This document shows, piece after piece, positions 37,749 through 45,384 of a DNA stretch of 64,000 nt; the stretch's first letter is position 1, and each line of letters starts with the position of its first letter. The notes beneath the pieces are model-generated. The model worked only from the letters and a program-made list of their open reading frames with translations, had not been told where the DNA came from and made no database searches. A program made the position numbers and the translations under genes. The DNA comes from a virus. Where the stretch lies: IMG/VR virus record IMGVR_UViG_3300032046_003126, positions 23,182 to 87,181 of that record. One strand, written 5' to 3'.

Positions 37749-39719
37749 TGTGCTCACATTGAGAACTTTTCTGAGTTGTGGACCGGCCTTCAGCCCACAA
37801 TATCTTGTGTGACTGGTGATACATTAATATTAACAGATAATGGATTTGAAAAAATAGAAGATTTTCATAAAACACATAATGTTGGAGATTATTTTAAACT
37901 AGAAATACCAATTTATGGAAAAAATGGAATGGAAAAAACGTCTCACGGATATGTTTCACCTGAATCAGATACCATTATTATAAGAACCAAACATGGACAT
38001 GAAATAGAATGTACTCTAAAACATCCATTGTTTGTGTATCAAAATGGTAAAAATGATGGAGTGATGATCGAATCTCGAAATATTACGATAGGTAATAAGT
38101 TGAGAATTCAAACAGGAATGAAGTGTTATGGAACCAATACTAAAAACATAACATTATTGGAGGCCAAAAACACAGCATTAAAATATTCCAAGTCATTAAT
38201 TTTTGATGAAAATTTGGATTTAGATAGTGATATCTTGACCGCAAATGAAATATTTGTAAAAAATTATTTAAAAGAACTTATCAAAATCTGTTGTGTGGAA
38301 ACAATAGAAACCATAAATAAAAAAATATTTAAAATAGAAATTAAAAGTAAAGGTTTTATAAAAAAACTTAATTTACTTTTTCATAACGATGGATATAAAT
38401 CATATATTTTAAAAGAAAAAGAAAAAATCTTTCTTTGTGTTCCATTTGAAGAAACGAAAGATAATTTTTATTGGGATGAAATTGTTTCTATTGATAAATC
38501 TAAAAATAAAACATATGATTTTACAGTTCCAAAAACACATACTTTTTTACAAAACGGAATTTTAGGAAGCAACACAGGAGGCTCTGCTATTTTAATTTCT
38601 ACTCCTTTGGGAATTGGAAATCAATTCCATAGCATATGGGCAAAAGCAACAGATAAAAACTTTGACCCGGCCAATATTAAAACAAACGAAGAGGGTTCAA
38701 ATAAGTTTTATGCGATAGAATTACCATGGACAGTACATCCCGAAAGAGATCAAGAATGGTATGAATCGCAGTGTTCCGAGTTGGGAAATGATCCTCGTCG
38801 TATTTCCCAGGAACTTTTATGTGCTTTTAATTCATCTGGTAACAATTTCATTGACAGTAAAATATTAGAATATTTAAAAACACAACTTAAAACTCCAATT
38901 GCGAGATATGGCAATGGCAACGATATGAATATATGGGAATATGCAAAACCAGGCCATAAATATATAATCTCAGCTGACGTAGCTCGTGGAGATTCGGAAG
39001 ATTTTTCAACAGCTTGGATTATAGATGCAGACACTAATATCTGTGTAGCTGATTTTAAAAGCAAAATACCTCCTGATAGATTTGCAGAATTTTTAGTTGA
39101 TATTGGAGAAAAATACAACAAAGCATTTATTGTCAACGAGATTAATAGTGTCGGGGTAGCTACTTCTTTTGCGTTGAAGACATTAAAATATCAAAATTTA
39201 TATTTTGAAAAACTCTTTAATGGTTCAATTGAAAACAACTATACACAAGATATGATAGGAGACTTAATCCCAGGATTTAATACTAATGTTAAATCCAGAG
39301 TAGAAATAATGACAAAATTTGAGGCTGCAATAAGAAATAAAGAAATACAAGTATATTCTGATAGGCTTATTAAAGAACTCGAAACATTTATTTGGGATGG
39401 GAAAAAAGCAAAGGCTTTAAAAGGCTACAATGACGACTTAATAATGGCGTTAGCAATAGGAGTTAACTTTATCAATTGGGGGGCCGCTAGAAGCACGTAT
39501 GACGATGGTGCAAGTATAATGGCTATGATTCAAGGAATGTCAAAGAACTCTAGAACTCTAGAACAATTAACCAAACAACAATCAGAGCCCAATACAGTAG
39601 ATTGGGGTAATATTGGCTTTGATCTGCCATCCAAGGGAAGTATTTATTCTAATTCTAATACTAAAAATAATATTTTTGTAGGAGGAACAAGAATTCCAAG
39701 TTGGATTAAACAAAGTTAA
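37371..39719 (+). CDS. 17: Large terminase C-terminal precursor with IntC and a second intein
   Basis: A 782-aa precursor. Residues 1-126 are the split-intein C-fragment. Residues 127-145 are terminase extein CAHIENFSELWTGLQPTIS, matching T4 gp17 just after Walker B. Residues 146-401 are a second, contiguous intein. Residues 402-782 are the terminase remainder: coupling motif AILISTPLGIGNQFHSIW, then the RNase H-like nuclease with SADVARGDSED (Asp ~535), VNEINSVG (Glu ~589) and YNDDLIMA (Asp ~688). After both splicing events the mature protein would be 565 aa, close to T4 gp17 (610 aa). It starts inside the endonuclease gene. Confidence 0.93.
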   Translation: MSGKTKPYKKISNWEVLTPKGFKSFSGIKKVNKEYSLKFTTEFDKEITCSGGHQLYVKRELEGQESEEMFCFADMIEPYTDKIKNKVGEYETVIEIEKTEKEIDLFDLVDVEDGYEYYANDLLSHNCAHIENFSELWTGLQPTISCVTGDTLILTDNGFEKIEDFHKTHNVGDYFKLEIPIYGKNGMEKTSHGYVSPESDTIIIRTKHGHEIECTLKHPLFVYQNGKNDGVMIESRNITIGNKLRIQTGMKCYGTNTKNITLLEAKNTALKYSKSLIFDENLDLDSDILTANEIFVKNYLKELIKICCVETIETINKKIFKIEIKSKGFIKKLNLLFHNDGYKSYILKEKEKIFLCVPFEETKDNFYWDEIVSIDKSKNKTYDFTVPKTHTFLQNGILGSNTGGSAILISTPLGIGNQFHSIWAKATDKNFDPANIKTNEEGSNKFYAIELPWTVHPERDQEWYESQCSELGNDPRRISQELLCAFNSSGNNFIDSKILEYLKTQLKTPIARYGNGNDMNIWEYAKPGHKYIISADVARGDSEDFSTAWIIDADTNICVADFKSKIPPDRFAEFLVDIGEKYNKAFIVNEINSVGVATSFALKTLKYQNLYFEKLFNGSIENNYTQDMIGDLIPGFNTNVKSRVEIMTKFEAAIRNKEIQVYSDRLIKELETFIWDGKKAKALKGYNDDLIMALAIGVNFINWGAARSTYDDGASIMAMIQGMSKNSRTLEQLTKQQSEPNTVDWGNIGFDLPSKGSIYSNSNTKNNIFVGGTRIPSWIKQS
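37806..38573 (+). other. Second terminase intein (256 aa), endonuclease degenerate
   Basis: It begins CVTGDTLILTDNGFEKIEDF (block A), has block B TLKHPLFVY, and ends with block F/G YDFTVPKTHTFLQNGILGSN before Thr+1. The penultimate residue is Ser instead of the usual His. The middle ~130 residues include IFVKNYLKELI and IEIKSKGFIKKLNLLFHNDG, which resemble one half of a LAGLIDADG domain without the catalytic acidic residue, so it is probably a mini-intein with an endonuclease relic. Confidence 0.9.
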
Positions 39720-39749
39720 AAACAAACATGGTCTTGTAAAAGATTTTCG

Positions 39750-39778
39750 TTTACAACCTTGTGTTGGCGTGTTATACT
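39750..39778 (+). promoter_or_regulatory. Sigma70-type promoter, TSS predicted at the start codon
   Basis: TTTACA (39750-39755), a 17-base spacer and TATACT (39773-39778) with a TG two bases ahead (extended -10). The predicted start of transcription falls at or next to the ATG at 39785, which would make the ATP-grasp mRNA leaderless. Confidence 0.55.
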
Positions 39779-39784
39779 TTGGAT

Positions 39785-40627
39785 ATGAAAAATCCAGTCA
39801 TTTTAATGAGAGCTTCACTCGCAGAAGAAAAAGAATTACTCATAGCAAAAAAATATTTTGATGTGTATGAAAATCGATGTTCAATACCAGAAAATTCTCT
39901 AGTAATTCCTAGATTTTCATATCTTCCATTTCCAAAAGAATTTGAAGAAGACATGAAATATAAAAATTGTGATGTTATAAACACATACAGACAACATCGT
40001 TATATAGCAGATTTATCTAACTGGTATCAAGACCTTGAAGACATAACTCCAAAAACATGGTTTAGATTTGAAGATGTGCCCAAACACTGTGGGCCTGTTG
40101 TTTTAAAGGGAGAAACAAATAGTAAAAAGTATTTTTGGCATACTCACATGTATGCTGAGAATTGGGATGCTGCAAATAAAGTATTTAGTAATTTAATGAT
40201 GGATAGTTTAATTGGAGCACAGAATATCTACATTAGAGAGTATGTGCCACTAAAAACATTTGATTATGATGTGACCGGCATTCCTATCACAGAAGAATAT
40301 AGATTTTTCATATTAGATGGAAAAGTTGTAACGTCAGGATTTTATTGGTCTTCACATTGTGAATTATTAGAAAATAAGGAACTGAATATAAATCCTGATA
40401 ATGTTCCGAAAGAATTCATTCGGGATATTATCGACAGAGTTGGAAAAAATTCAAGATTTTTCGTTGTTGATGTAGCCAGAGCACAAACTCCTTATAATCC
40501 TTTATATAATCAACATGGTTTAGGAGAATGGATTGTTGTGGAGTTAAACGACGGCATGATGTCAGGAATATCAGAAAATGATCCAAATGTGTTGTATTCA
40601 AACATGAAAGATGTTTTAACAAAATGA
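39785..40627 (+). CDS. ATP-grasp domain protein, R2K/DUF4343-like clade (copy 1)
   Basis: A 280-aa protein of the ATP-grasp amide-ligase fold. The second half is diagnostic: VVLKGETNSKKYFW (ATP-binding Lys region), EEYRFFILDGKVVTSGFYW and VVELNDGMMSG near the end, the Asp/Glu-Asn magnesium-binding motif. ATG 39785 is chosen because an upstream GTG has no ribosome site. A second R2K-type protein is encoded at 41393. R2K proteins are predicted to ligate amino acids or modify peptides; the substrate here is unknown. It stops with ATGA into the next gene. Confidence 0.75.
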   Translation: MKNPVILMRASLAEEKELLIAKKYFDVYENRCSIPENSLVIPRFSYLPFPKEFEEDMKYKNCDVINTYRQHRYIADLSNWYQDLEDITPKTWFRFEDVPKHCGPVVLKGETNSKKYFWHTHMYAENWDAANKVFSNLMMDSLIGAQNIYIREYVPLKTFDYDVTGIPITEEYRFFILDGKVVTSGFYWSSHCELLENKELNINPDNVPKEFIRDIIDRVGKNSRFFVVDVARAQTPYNPLYNQHGLGEWIVVELNDGMMSGISENDPNVLYSNMKDVLTK

Positions 40628-40869
40628 TAGGAAAAACACTAGATAAAGTTAATATAAAAGATATTCAAATTGGAATGAAAATAAAAGAAATAAAAACAAA
40701 TAGAAAAGGTCTTATAACAAATAAAATAAGACCTTGTGATAGTTTTTGTGGAGGATGGGAAATAGGAATTGTGTTTGAATATGAACCCGAGAAACCCAAG
40801 AAGATTAAATCAATAGGTTTTTTCTATGACGAAAAAAATAAATTAAAGAATTTTATTTTAATTAAATAA
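40624..40869 (+). CDS. Small protein between the ATP-grasp genes
   Basis: An 81-aa Lys-rich protein coupled to the ATP-grasp gene by an ATGA overlap. A central GGWEIGIVFEYEPE strand suggests a small beta fold. No family is recognised. Its tight coupling suggests it acts with the ATP-grasp enzymes, perhaps as a substrate or partner; that is inference. Confidence 0.65.
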   Translation: MIGKTLDKVNIKDIQIGMKIKEIKTNRKGLITNKIRPCDSFCGGWEIGIVFEYEPEKPKKIKSIGFFYDEKNKLKNFILIK

Positions 40870-40883
40870 AACAAGGAAATAAC

Positions 40884-41396
40884 ATGAAAATTAAAGCTAT
40901 AATAACAGCTTGTGGATATGTTGAAACTAATAGAATAGCTTCAAATTTATGGTGTCCATATGCTGATTCCGAAGAAATGACTGTAAATGACGCTATAACA
41001 AAATTAGCTTTTGATTTCTTAAGAACATATCAAGAATCAGCCACATTTGATTATTTCTCAGAAGATGATTTTAAACAATATATTATTAATTCTTGTTATG
41101 GTGAAATAAACGATTGTTTTTGGATTGATGATGAGCACACTACTTTTACTCCATATAATAGTTTTACTGAATTGTTTTTTATAGAAAAATTTGAGACAAT
41201 TTTTATTGATTCGGATTTTGAGAAAATAATTCTTTCATTTATTAACGAAGAGATGTTAAAGGCTGTTTTTGGCACAGATATAAAATATGATTTAAATGAA
41301 TTTAACTACACAAATTCTAAATGTATAATTTACAATCAAGATGATGAGTATTTTAAAATAGAATTTGATTATAAGAAATTGTATGAAAAAAAATGA
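40884..41396 (+). CDS. Unknown acidic protein in ATP-grasp operon
   Basis: A 170-aa acidic, Phe/Tyr-rich protein with an AAGGA Shine-Dalgarno. No domain is recognised. It overlaps the second ATP-grasp gene by four bases, so it belongs to the same operon. Its acidity (many Asp/Glu and Phe) fits a small binding protein, but no function can be assigned. Confidence 0.65.
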   Translation: MKIKAIITACGYVETNRIASNLWCPYADSEEMTVNDAITKLAFDFLRTYQESATFDYFSEDDFKQYIINSCYGEINDCFWIDDEHTTFTPYNSFTELFFIEKFETIFIDSDFEKIILSFINEEMLKAVFGTDIKYDLNEFNYTNSKCIIYNQDDEYFKIEFDYKKLYEKK

Positions 41397-42151
41397 AAGT
41401 ATTTGCACAAAAAAACAAAGATGGCGAATGGGCTAGTGTGCCTGTTTCTAATTCTGTTAGAGGTTTTGATTTCAAGGGATATGAAATAATTCCATATCTA
41501 TACGAAAACATTGACTCTATTGGTATAGAAAAAGAAGATATTATAGTCGGAGGAATTCCATGTGTGAGAGCAATATTAAATAAATTTGATTTTCAGGTTC
41601 CAAATTTATCAATTCCTCATGATGGCCTACTTCAGTTTTGTGAAAGAAAGTTTAACTTAATAACAATTAGAGAATTAAACAATATAGTAAATAAAGAAAA
41701 ATTTGATAAGTTTTTTATCAAGCCATATAAAGAGCATAAACTTTTCACTGGACATATTGTTAGCTCGTTTAAAGATTTATTCAAATCAATGCATGTACCC
41801 GAAGACACTGAAATAGTATCATCAGACTATGTTGAATTTATAAGCGAATATAGAATATTTGTAACAAATGGAGAAATAAGAGGAATGAGTCATTATGGTG
41901 GCGATTTTCTTGTGTTTCCAAACAAATTTGTTATAAAAATGTTAGTTAAAAAAGCATATGAAATATATGGTTTAAATGGATTTTCTGTAGACATAGGGAT
42001 TACACGAGATAATAAAACTTTATTGGTTGAGTTGAATGATGGTTTTTCTCTGGGTTGTTATGGTCTAAACTATCTTGAGTATACCAATTTAATAGAAGCA
42101 AGATGGAAACAATTAAATGAAACAAGTATTAATAATAAGAAAAGATCTTAA
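41393..42151 (+). CDS. ATP-grasp domain protein, R2K/DUF4343-like clade (copy 2)
   Basis: A 252-aa ATP-grasp protein related to the one at 39785: KFFIKPYKEHKLFTG carries the Lys of the ATP pocket, SEYRIFVTNGEIRGMSHYGG aligns with EEYRFFILDGKVV in copy 1, and LLVELNDGFSLGCYG carries the metal-binding acidic/Asn motif. Two distinct R2K members in one operon suggest successive ligations or two substrates. It overlaps the Pth2 gene by 35 bases. Confidence 0.78.
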   Translation: MKVFAQKNKDGEWASVPVSNSVRGFDFKGYEIIPYLYENIDSIGIEKEDIIVGGIPCVRAILNKFDFQVPNLSIPHDGLLQFCERKFNLITIRELNNIVNKEKFDKFFIKPYKEHKLFTGHIVSSFKDLFKSMHVPEDTEIVSSDYVEFISEYRIFVTNGEIRGMSHYGGDFLVFPNKFVIKMLVKKAYEIYGLNGFSVDIGITRDNKTLLVELNDGFSLGCYGLNYLEYTNLIEARWKQLNETSINNKKRS

Positions 42152-42458
42152 TATGAGAAAAGGAAAAATGTGCGCGATGGCTAGCCACGCTGCCATTGAT
42201 GCATATTTGAATTCATCTAAAGAAGATATCGAAGCCTGGAATCTAGATGGGCATAAAAAGATTTGTGTGTCATGTGATTCAGAACAAGAACTTATTGATT
42301 TGTATCAAAAGGCCAAAGATGAAAATTTACCTTGTTCTATTGTTGTTGATATGGGACTTACTGAATTTCATGGTATTCCAACAAAAACAGCGGTAGCAAT
42401 AGGACCAGCAATACATGAGTCAATTGATAAAATTACAGGACATTTAAAGTTATTATGA
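42117..42458 (+). CDS. Peptidyl-tRNA hydrolase, Pth2 family
   Basis: A 113-aa protein of the Pth2 (archaeal/eukaryotic-type) family, which recycles tRNA from stalled peptidyl-tRNA. The family order is intact: QVLIIRKDLNMRKGKMCAM (with the catalytic Lys region), SHAAIDAY, KKICVSCDSEQEL, LPCSIVVDMGLTEF and TAVAIGPA. Length fits (usually 113-120 aa). It begins inside the ATP-grasp gene and overlaps the exonuclease gene by ATGA. With the tRNAs and IF-1 it adds to a phage translation-support set. Confidence 0.85.
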   Translation: MKQVLIIRKDLNMRKGKMCAMASHAAIDAYLNSSKEDIEAWNLDGHKKICVSCDSEQELIDLYQKAKDENLPCSIVVDMGLTEFHGIPTKTAVAIGPAIHESIDKITGHLKLL

Positions 42459-43282
42459 ATAAAAATAAATATATAGTTTTCGACACCGAAACAACTGGTT
42501 TAAATGTAGAAACCGATAGAATTGTAGAATTTGCTAGCATAACAAAATCATTAGTTGATAACGAGTTTCATGAAGAAATTAATCATTTCTTAGACCCTGA
42601 GATGGTAATTTCTGAGGGTGCTACAAAAAAACATAATATAAAAAATGAAGATGTTGCTGGCAAACAAAAGTTTAGAGATATATCAAAACAATTAGTTGAT
42701 GTTTTTAACAGTCATATTAAAGATAATGATTGTTATTATTTGGGTTATAATGTTTTACAATATGATATTCCTTTATTAGAAAGCGAATTCTCAAGAAATG
42801 GTTTTGACGGTTTTAAGATAGATGAGGCAAGAACAATAGATTTGTTGATTTTTGTTCAGTATTATTTTAGAAATTTCGAATCAAATAGATTGGATGATGT
42901 CTACAAGTCATTATTTGAAAAAGAACCCGAAAATGCACATCAAGCACTTGATGATACAAAAACAACATGGCAAATATTTTCCGCTTTAATTGACACAGAA
43001 CTATTGCCTCGTAATGTTAATAAACTATTAAAACAACAAGAACTTTTTAAAGAGTTTCTTAGCCGTGAAAGAAAAACTTATGGATATTGGCTTTATTGTG
43101 ACAGACAAGATAAAAATATTCTAAGAATAGGTGCCGGTAAACATCGAGGCGCACTTTTAAGCGAAGTACCAACTTCATATTTAAAATATATTTACGAAGA
43201 TCCAAAATTTAATTTAACCTCGAAAACAAAAAAAGAATTTGAAAATATTATATTCAAAACCAAGAATTTGGTTGACAATTAA
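42455..43282 (+). CDS. DnaQ-like 3'-5' exonuclease with DUF3820-like C-terminus
   Basis: A 275-aa protein. Residues 1-~180 are a DEDDh exonuclease: YIVFDTETTGL (Exo I, Asp and Glu), GYNVLQYDIPLLES (Exo II) and AHQALDDTKTTW (Exo III, His and Asp). Residues ~215-265 (RIGAGKHRGALLSEVPTSYLKYI) resemble the small DUF3820 domain that follows exonuclease domains in some phages. It could proofread or trim DNA or RNA. The tRNA promoter -35 box lies inside its 3' end. Confidence 0.82.
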   Translation: MNKNKYIVFDTETTGLNVETDRIVEFASITKSLVDNEFHEEINHFLDPEMVISEGATKKHNIKNEDVAGKQKFRDISKQLVDVFNSHIKDNDCYYLGYNVLQYDIPLLESEFSRNGFDGFKIDEARTIDLLIFVQYYFRNFESNRLDDVYKSLFEKEPENAHQALDDTKTTWQIFSALIDTELLPRNVNKLLKQQELFKEFLSRERKTYGYWLYCDRQDKNILRIGAGKHRGALLSEVPTSYLKYIYEDPKFNLTSKTKKEFENIIFKTKNLVDN

Positions 43283-43300
43283 ATTATTATAACGTATAGT
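43272..43300 (+). promoter_or_regulatory. Strong sigma70-type promoter upstream of tRNAs
   Basis: A perfect -35 TTGACA (43272-43277), a 17-base spacer and TATAGT (43295-43300). It lies at the end of the exonuclease gene and directly upstream of the tRNA remnant and tRNA-Thr, so it should drive the tRNA cluster by host RNA polymerase. Confidence 0.7.
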
Positions 43301-43310
43301 TAATATACTC

Positions 43311-43354
43311 GCGGTTATAACTCAATTGTTACGGGTTAGAGCCCCGTTAACCGC
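43311..43354 (+). pseudogene. tRNA remnant lacking the anticodon arm (44 nt)
   Basis: A 7-bp acceptor stem (GCGGTTA with TAACCGC) encloses a D-arm-like TAACTCAATTG and a complete T-arm-like hairpin (ACGGG, seven-base loop, CCCGT). There is no anticodon arm and no CCA. It looks like a tRNA gene that lost its 3' D-arm, anticodon arm and variable loop. Confidence 0.6.
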
Positions 43355-43359
43355 TTATT

Positions 43360-43435
43360 GCTAACATAGCTCAATTGGCAGAGCAAAACTCTTGTAAGGT
43401 TTAGGTTTTCGGTTCGATTCCGAATGTTAGCTCCA
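43360..43435 (+). tRNA. tRNA-Thr (anticodon TGT)
   Basis: A full cloverleaf: acceptor GCTAACA/TGTTAGC, D-arm GCTC...GAGC, anticodon loop CTTGTAA with anticodon TGT (reads ACA), T-arm TTCGG/CCGAA with loop TTCGATT, discriminator T and encoded CCA. The ACA codon is common in this AT-rich genome. Confidence 0.95.
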
Positions 43436-43439
43436 TTTT

Positions 43440-43754
43440 ATGACAAAAATTGTTAATTTATACAAGGAAAAATATGATGTATATATTGGTCGCCCTGGAA
43501 AGGGAAGAAGCGGCTACTATGGAAATCCTATAAATAAATCCGAACAGTGTTGTGTGTGTAATAATATTCATAATGAAAGCGGTTCCACTTTAGAATGTTA
43601 TAAGACATATTTTCATTTTAGATTAGAAAATGATGAAGAATTCAAAAAAAATATTTTATCTTTAAAAGGAAAAGTATTAGGTTGTTTTTGTAAGCCCAAA
43701 CCATGCCACGGAGATATAATTGTTGAATTTTTAGAAGGAAAAGTAATACAGTGA
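43440..43754 (+). CDS. DUF4326 domain protein
   Basis: A 104-aa protein with the DUF4326 signature: VYIGRPGKGRSGYYGNP at the start and KGKVLGCFCKPKPCHGDIIV at the end, the latter a Cys/His-rich segment. The family is common in phages and its biochemical role is unknown to me. It starts five bases after tRNA-Thr and may share its transcript. Confidence 0.8.
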   Translation: MTKIVNLYKEKYDVYIGRPGKGRSGYYGNPINKSEQCCVCNNIHNESGSTLECYKTYFHFRLENDEEFKKNILSLKGKVLGCFCKPKPCHGDIIVEFLEGKVIQ

Positions 43755-43772
43755 AACGTATTTTTATTAAAA

Positions 43773-43874
43773 ATGGCCACAGCAGATGCTTATGGAATGG
43801 AGGTTTGGGTTATTTCTACAATTTATTATGATTTTAAATTTAGGTTCACAAAATATACAAAACTCTATTTATAA
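43773..43874 (+). CDS. Possible small protein (33 aa)
   Basis: A short frame starting MATADAYGMEVWVISTIYYD and ending in an aromatic/basic tail. There is no strong Shine-Dalgarno, and competing short frames overlap here, so this is uncertain. It fills the gap between DUF4326 and the zincin-like gene. Confidence 0.25.
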   Translation: MATADAYGMEVWVISTIYYDFKFRFTKYTKLYL

Positions 43875-43887
43875 TAGAGTATATACT

Positions 43888-44556
43888 ATGCGAGCAGAAA
43901 AGATAAGTAAATTACCTGTTATACATTTCTCAGCCGACACACAAAAAGAATTGACGACTGCGTTTGTTAGAGTATCAGAATTTTATGAATCCCCCTATGG
44001 AGAGATTCATGGAAAATATTTTGATTTAAAAGAATATAAAAAACTTTATGCTAAAGATCATGAAGGTAGATTTACCTATTATAGTGATTGGACTGGATTT
44101 AATATACCATCTAGCTCTTTTAAAAAATTCTGTGAGTTATTTTCTGATTCATTTACGAAAAAAGAACAATATGTTTTTAATGAAGTTGAAAAAATAATAG
44201 GAGATGTTTTTACTCGTAAAAAATATTATTTAATAGGAACTTATAAAGGTCCAAGTCAAAGGTCAACTTTTGAGCATGAAATCGCACATTCTCTATATTC
44301 TTTAAAAAGAAATTATAAAAAAGTTTGTGACGAAACCTATAAAAAAATACCAGAAAAAACTATTGAAAAAATAGTATTGGCCCTAAAAGGATTAGGTTAC
44401 GATGAAGAATCATTGCGTGATGAAATTCAAGCTTATTCTTCTACTGATAGTTTGGCCATTTTCAAAGATAGATTTTCATTAGATTTCAATGAAATTCCAA
44501 TTGAAGCAATTTATGATTACCAAAACAATTTTTATAAATTTCATAAGTTAGAATAG
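43888..44556 (+). CDS. Zincin-like metallopeptidase-fold protein (HEIAH)
   Basis: A 222-aa protein with a HExxH motif, FEHEIAHSLYSLK (about residues 129-141), preceded by the strand YYLIGTYKGPSQRST. A downstream Glu helix (SLRDEIQAYSSTD) could supply the third zinc ligand as in gluzincins. The ATG at 43888 is chosen because it starts a compact domain and follows a small hairpin (CTCTAT/ATAGAG, 43863-43879); an upstream in-frame ATG at 43786 is possible. Substrate unknown; it lies next to the endolysin gene. Confidence 0.6.
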   Translation: MRAEKISKLPVIHFSADTQKELTTAFVRVSEFYESPYGEIHGKYFDLKEYKKLYAKDHEGRFTYYSDWTGFNIPSSSFKKFCELFSDSFTKKEQYVFNEVEKIIGDVFTRKKYYLIGTYKGPSQRSTFEHEIAHSLYSLKRNYKKVCDETYKKIPEKTIEKIVLALKGLGYDEESLRDEIQAYSSTDSLAIFKDRFSLDFNEIPIEAIYDYQNNFYKFHKLE

Positions 44557-44574
44557 TAATTCTTTTCTGTTTAT

Positions 44575-44600
44575 CCTCATATTTAGTAAAATATGAGGTG
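44575..44600 (+). promoter_or_regulatory. Hairpin burying the endolysin Shine-Dalgarno
   Basis: CCTCATATTT (44575-44584) pairs perfectly with AAATATGAGG (44589-44598) around the loop AGTA. The right arm contains the GAGG of GAGGTG, the ribosome site for ATG 44605. Reads through from upstream would hide the start, as described for T4 lysozyme gene e. Confidence 0.6.
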
Positions 44601-44604
44601 ATAC

Positions 44605-45270
44605 ATGAATGCTACAGGATTAATCATTGATGGAAAAGTTGTTGCTTGTTCAAAGCCAGTATATAACTGGAATGACCATGGGATGAAATTTAATGTTCCA
44701 AAAGGTGCTAGACCTAGAACAAAAAAAATAAACTTAATTGCTTTACATTGGACTGCTGGTACTGGTGATGGCAAAGCGGTCTATAATGTTTTAACACAGA
44801 GAAAATTAGGTATAGATTTTCATATACATAGTGATGGTACAATATATCAATTTAGTGATCCAACAGTAAATGTTACTTTTGGACAAGGTGCCATAAATGA
44901 TTTTTCTGTAGGTATTGAATGTACAAATTTTGGATTTTTGAGTGATGGTCAAAAAAACCCTGATACAAAAAGAAAAATTGTCGAACAAATAATAAAAAGA
45001 AGAAAAATAAAAGTAGCTTCGTTTTATCCAGAACAATTAAGTTCTATATTAGCCGTATGTGATTCTTTGTGCGTTGCCTTACAAATACCCAAAACAGTCC
45101 CAGGCGATAATGGAATGTTTTATTCAAATCAACTAACAGATAAACAAATTTTGGAACATAAAGGAGTTTGCGGACATTTAAATGTACCAAAAACTACAAA
45201 AGTCGATCCTGGCAATGAACCATTTGAATTTCTAATTAAAAATGGCTTTGGACTACAACAGATTAAATAA
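44605..45270 (+). CDS. Endolysin, N-acetylmuramoyl-L-alanine amidase (Amidase_2)
   Basis: A 221-aa Amidase_2 family endolysin that cuts the amide bond between muramic acid and the peptide of peptidoglycan. Zinc ligands are visible in LIALHWTAG (His) and in CGHLNVPKTTKVDPG (His, Asp), and the core has IDFHIHSDGTIYQF and SVGIECTNFG. There is no signal peptide, so it should need a holin, which is not recognised in the window. It starts behind a hairpin covering its ribosome site. Confidence 0.85.
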   Translation: MNATGLIIDGKVVACSKPVYNWNDHGMKFNVPKGARPRTKKINLIALHWTAGTGDGKAVYNVLTQRKLGIDFHIHSDGTIYQFSDPTVNVTFGQGAINDFSVGIECTNFGFLSDGQKNPDTKRKIVEQIIKRRKIKVASFYPEQLSSILAVCDSLCVALQIPKTVPGDNGMFYSNQLTDKQILEHKGVCGHLNVPKTTKVDPGNEPFEFLIKNGFGLQQIK

Positions 45271-45384
45271 AAATCTCATTTTATAGGTAATGTTCGTGGT
45301 TGACTAGGTTGTGGTTCCTGATACACTCTGGATATGTCTCGAACACATCACTAGATTGTGTCAGAAATTAAATTTTAGCATCTT

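Noticed and set aside
43751-43831. Short GTG-started frame (MKRIFIKNGHSR...) after DUF4326
   Set aside because: It competes with another short frame and has no ribosome site of its own beyond the overlap; evidence is too thin to annotate.
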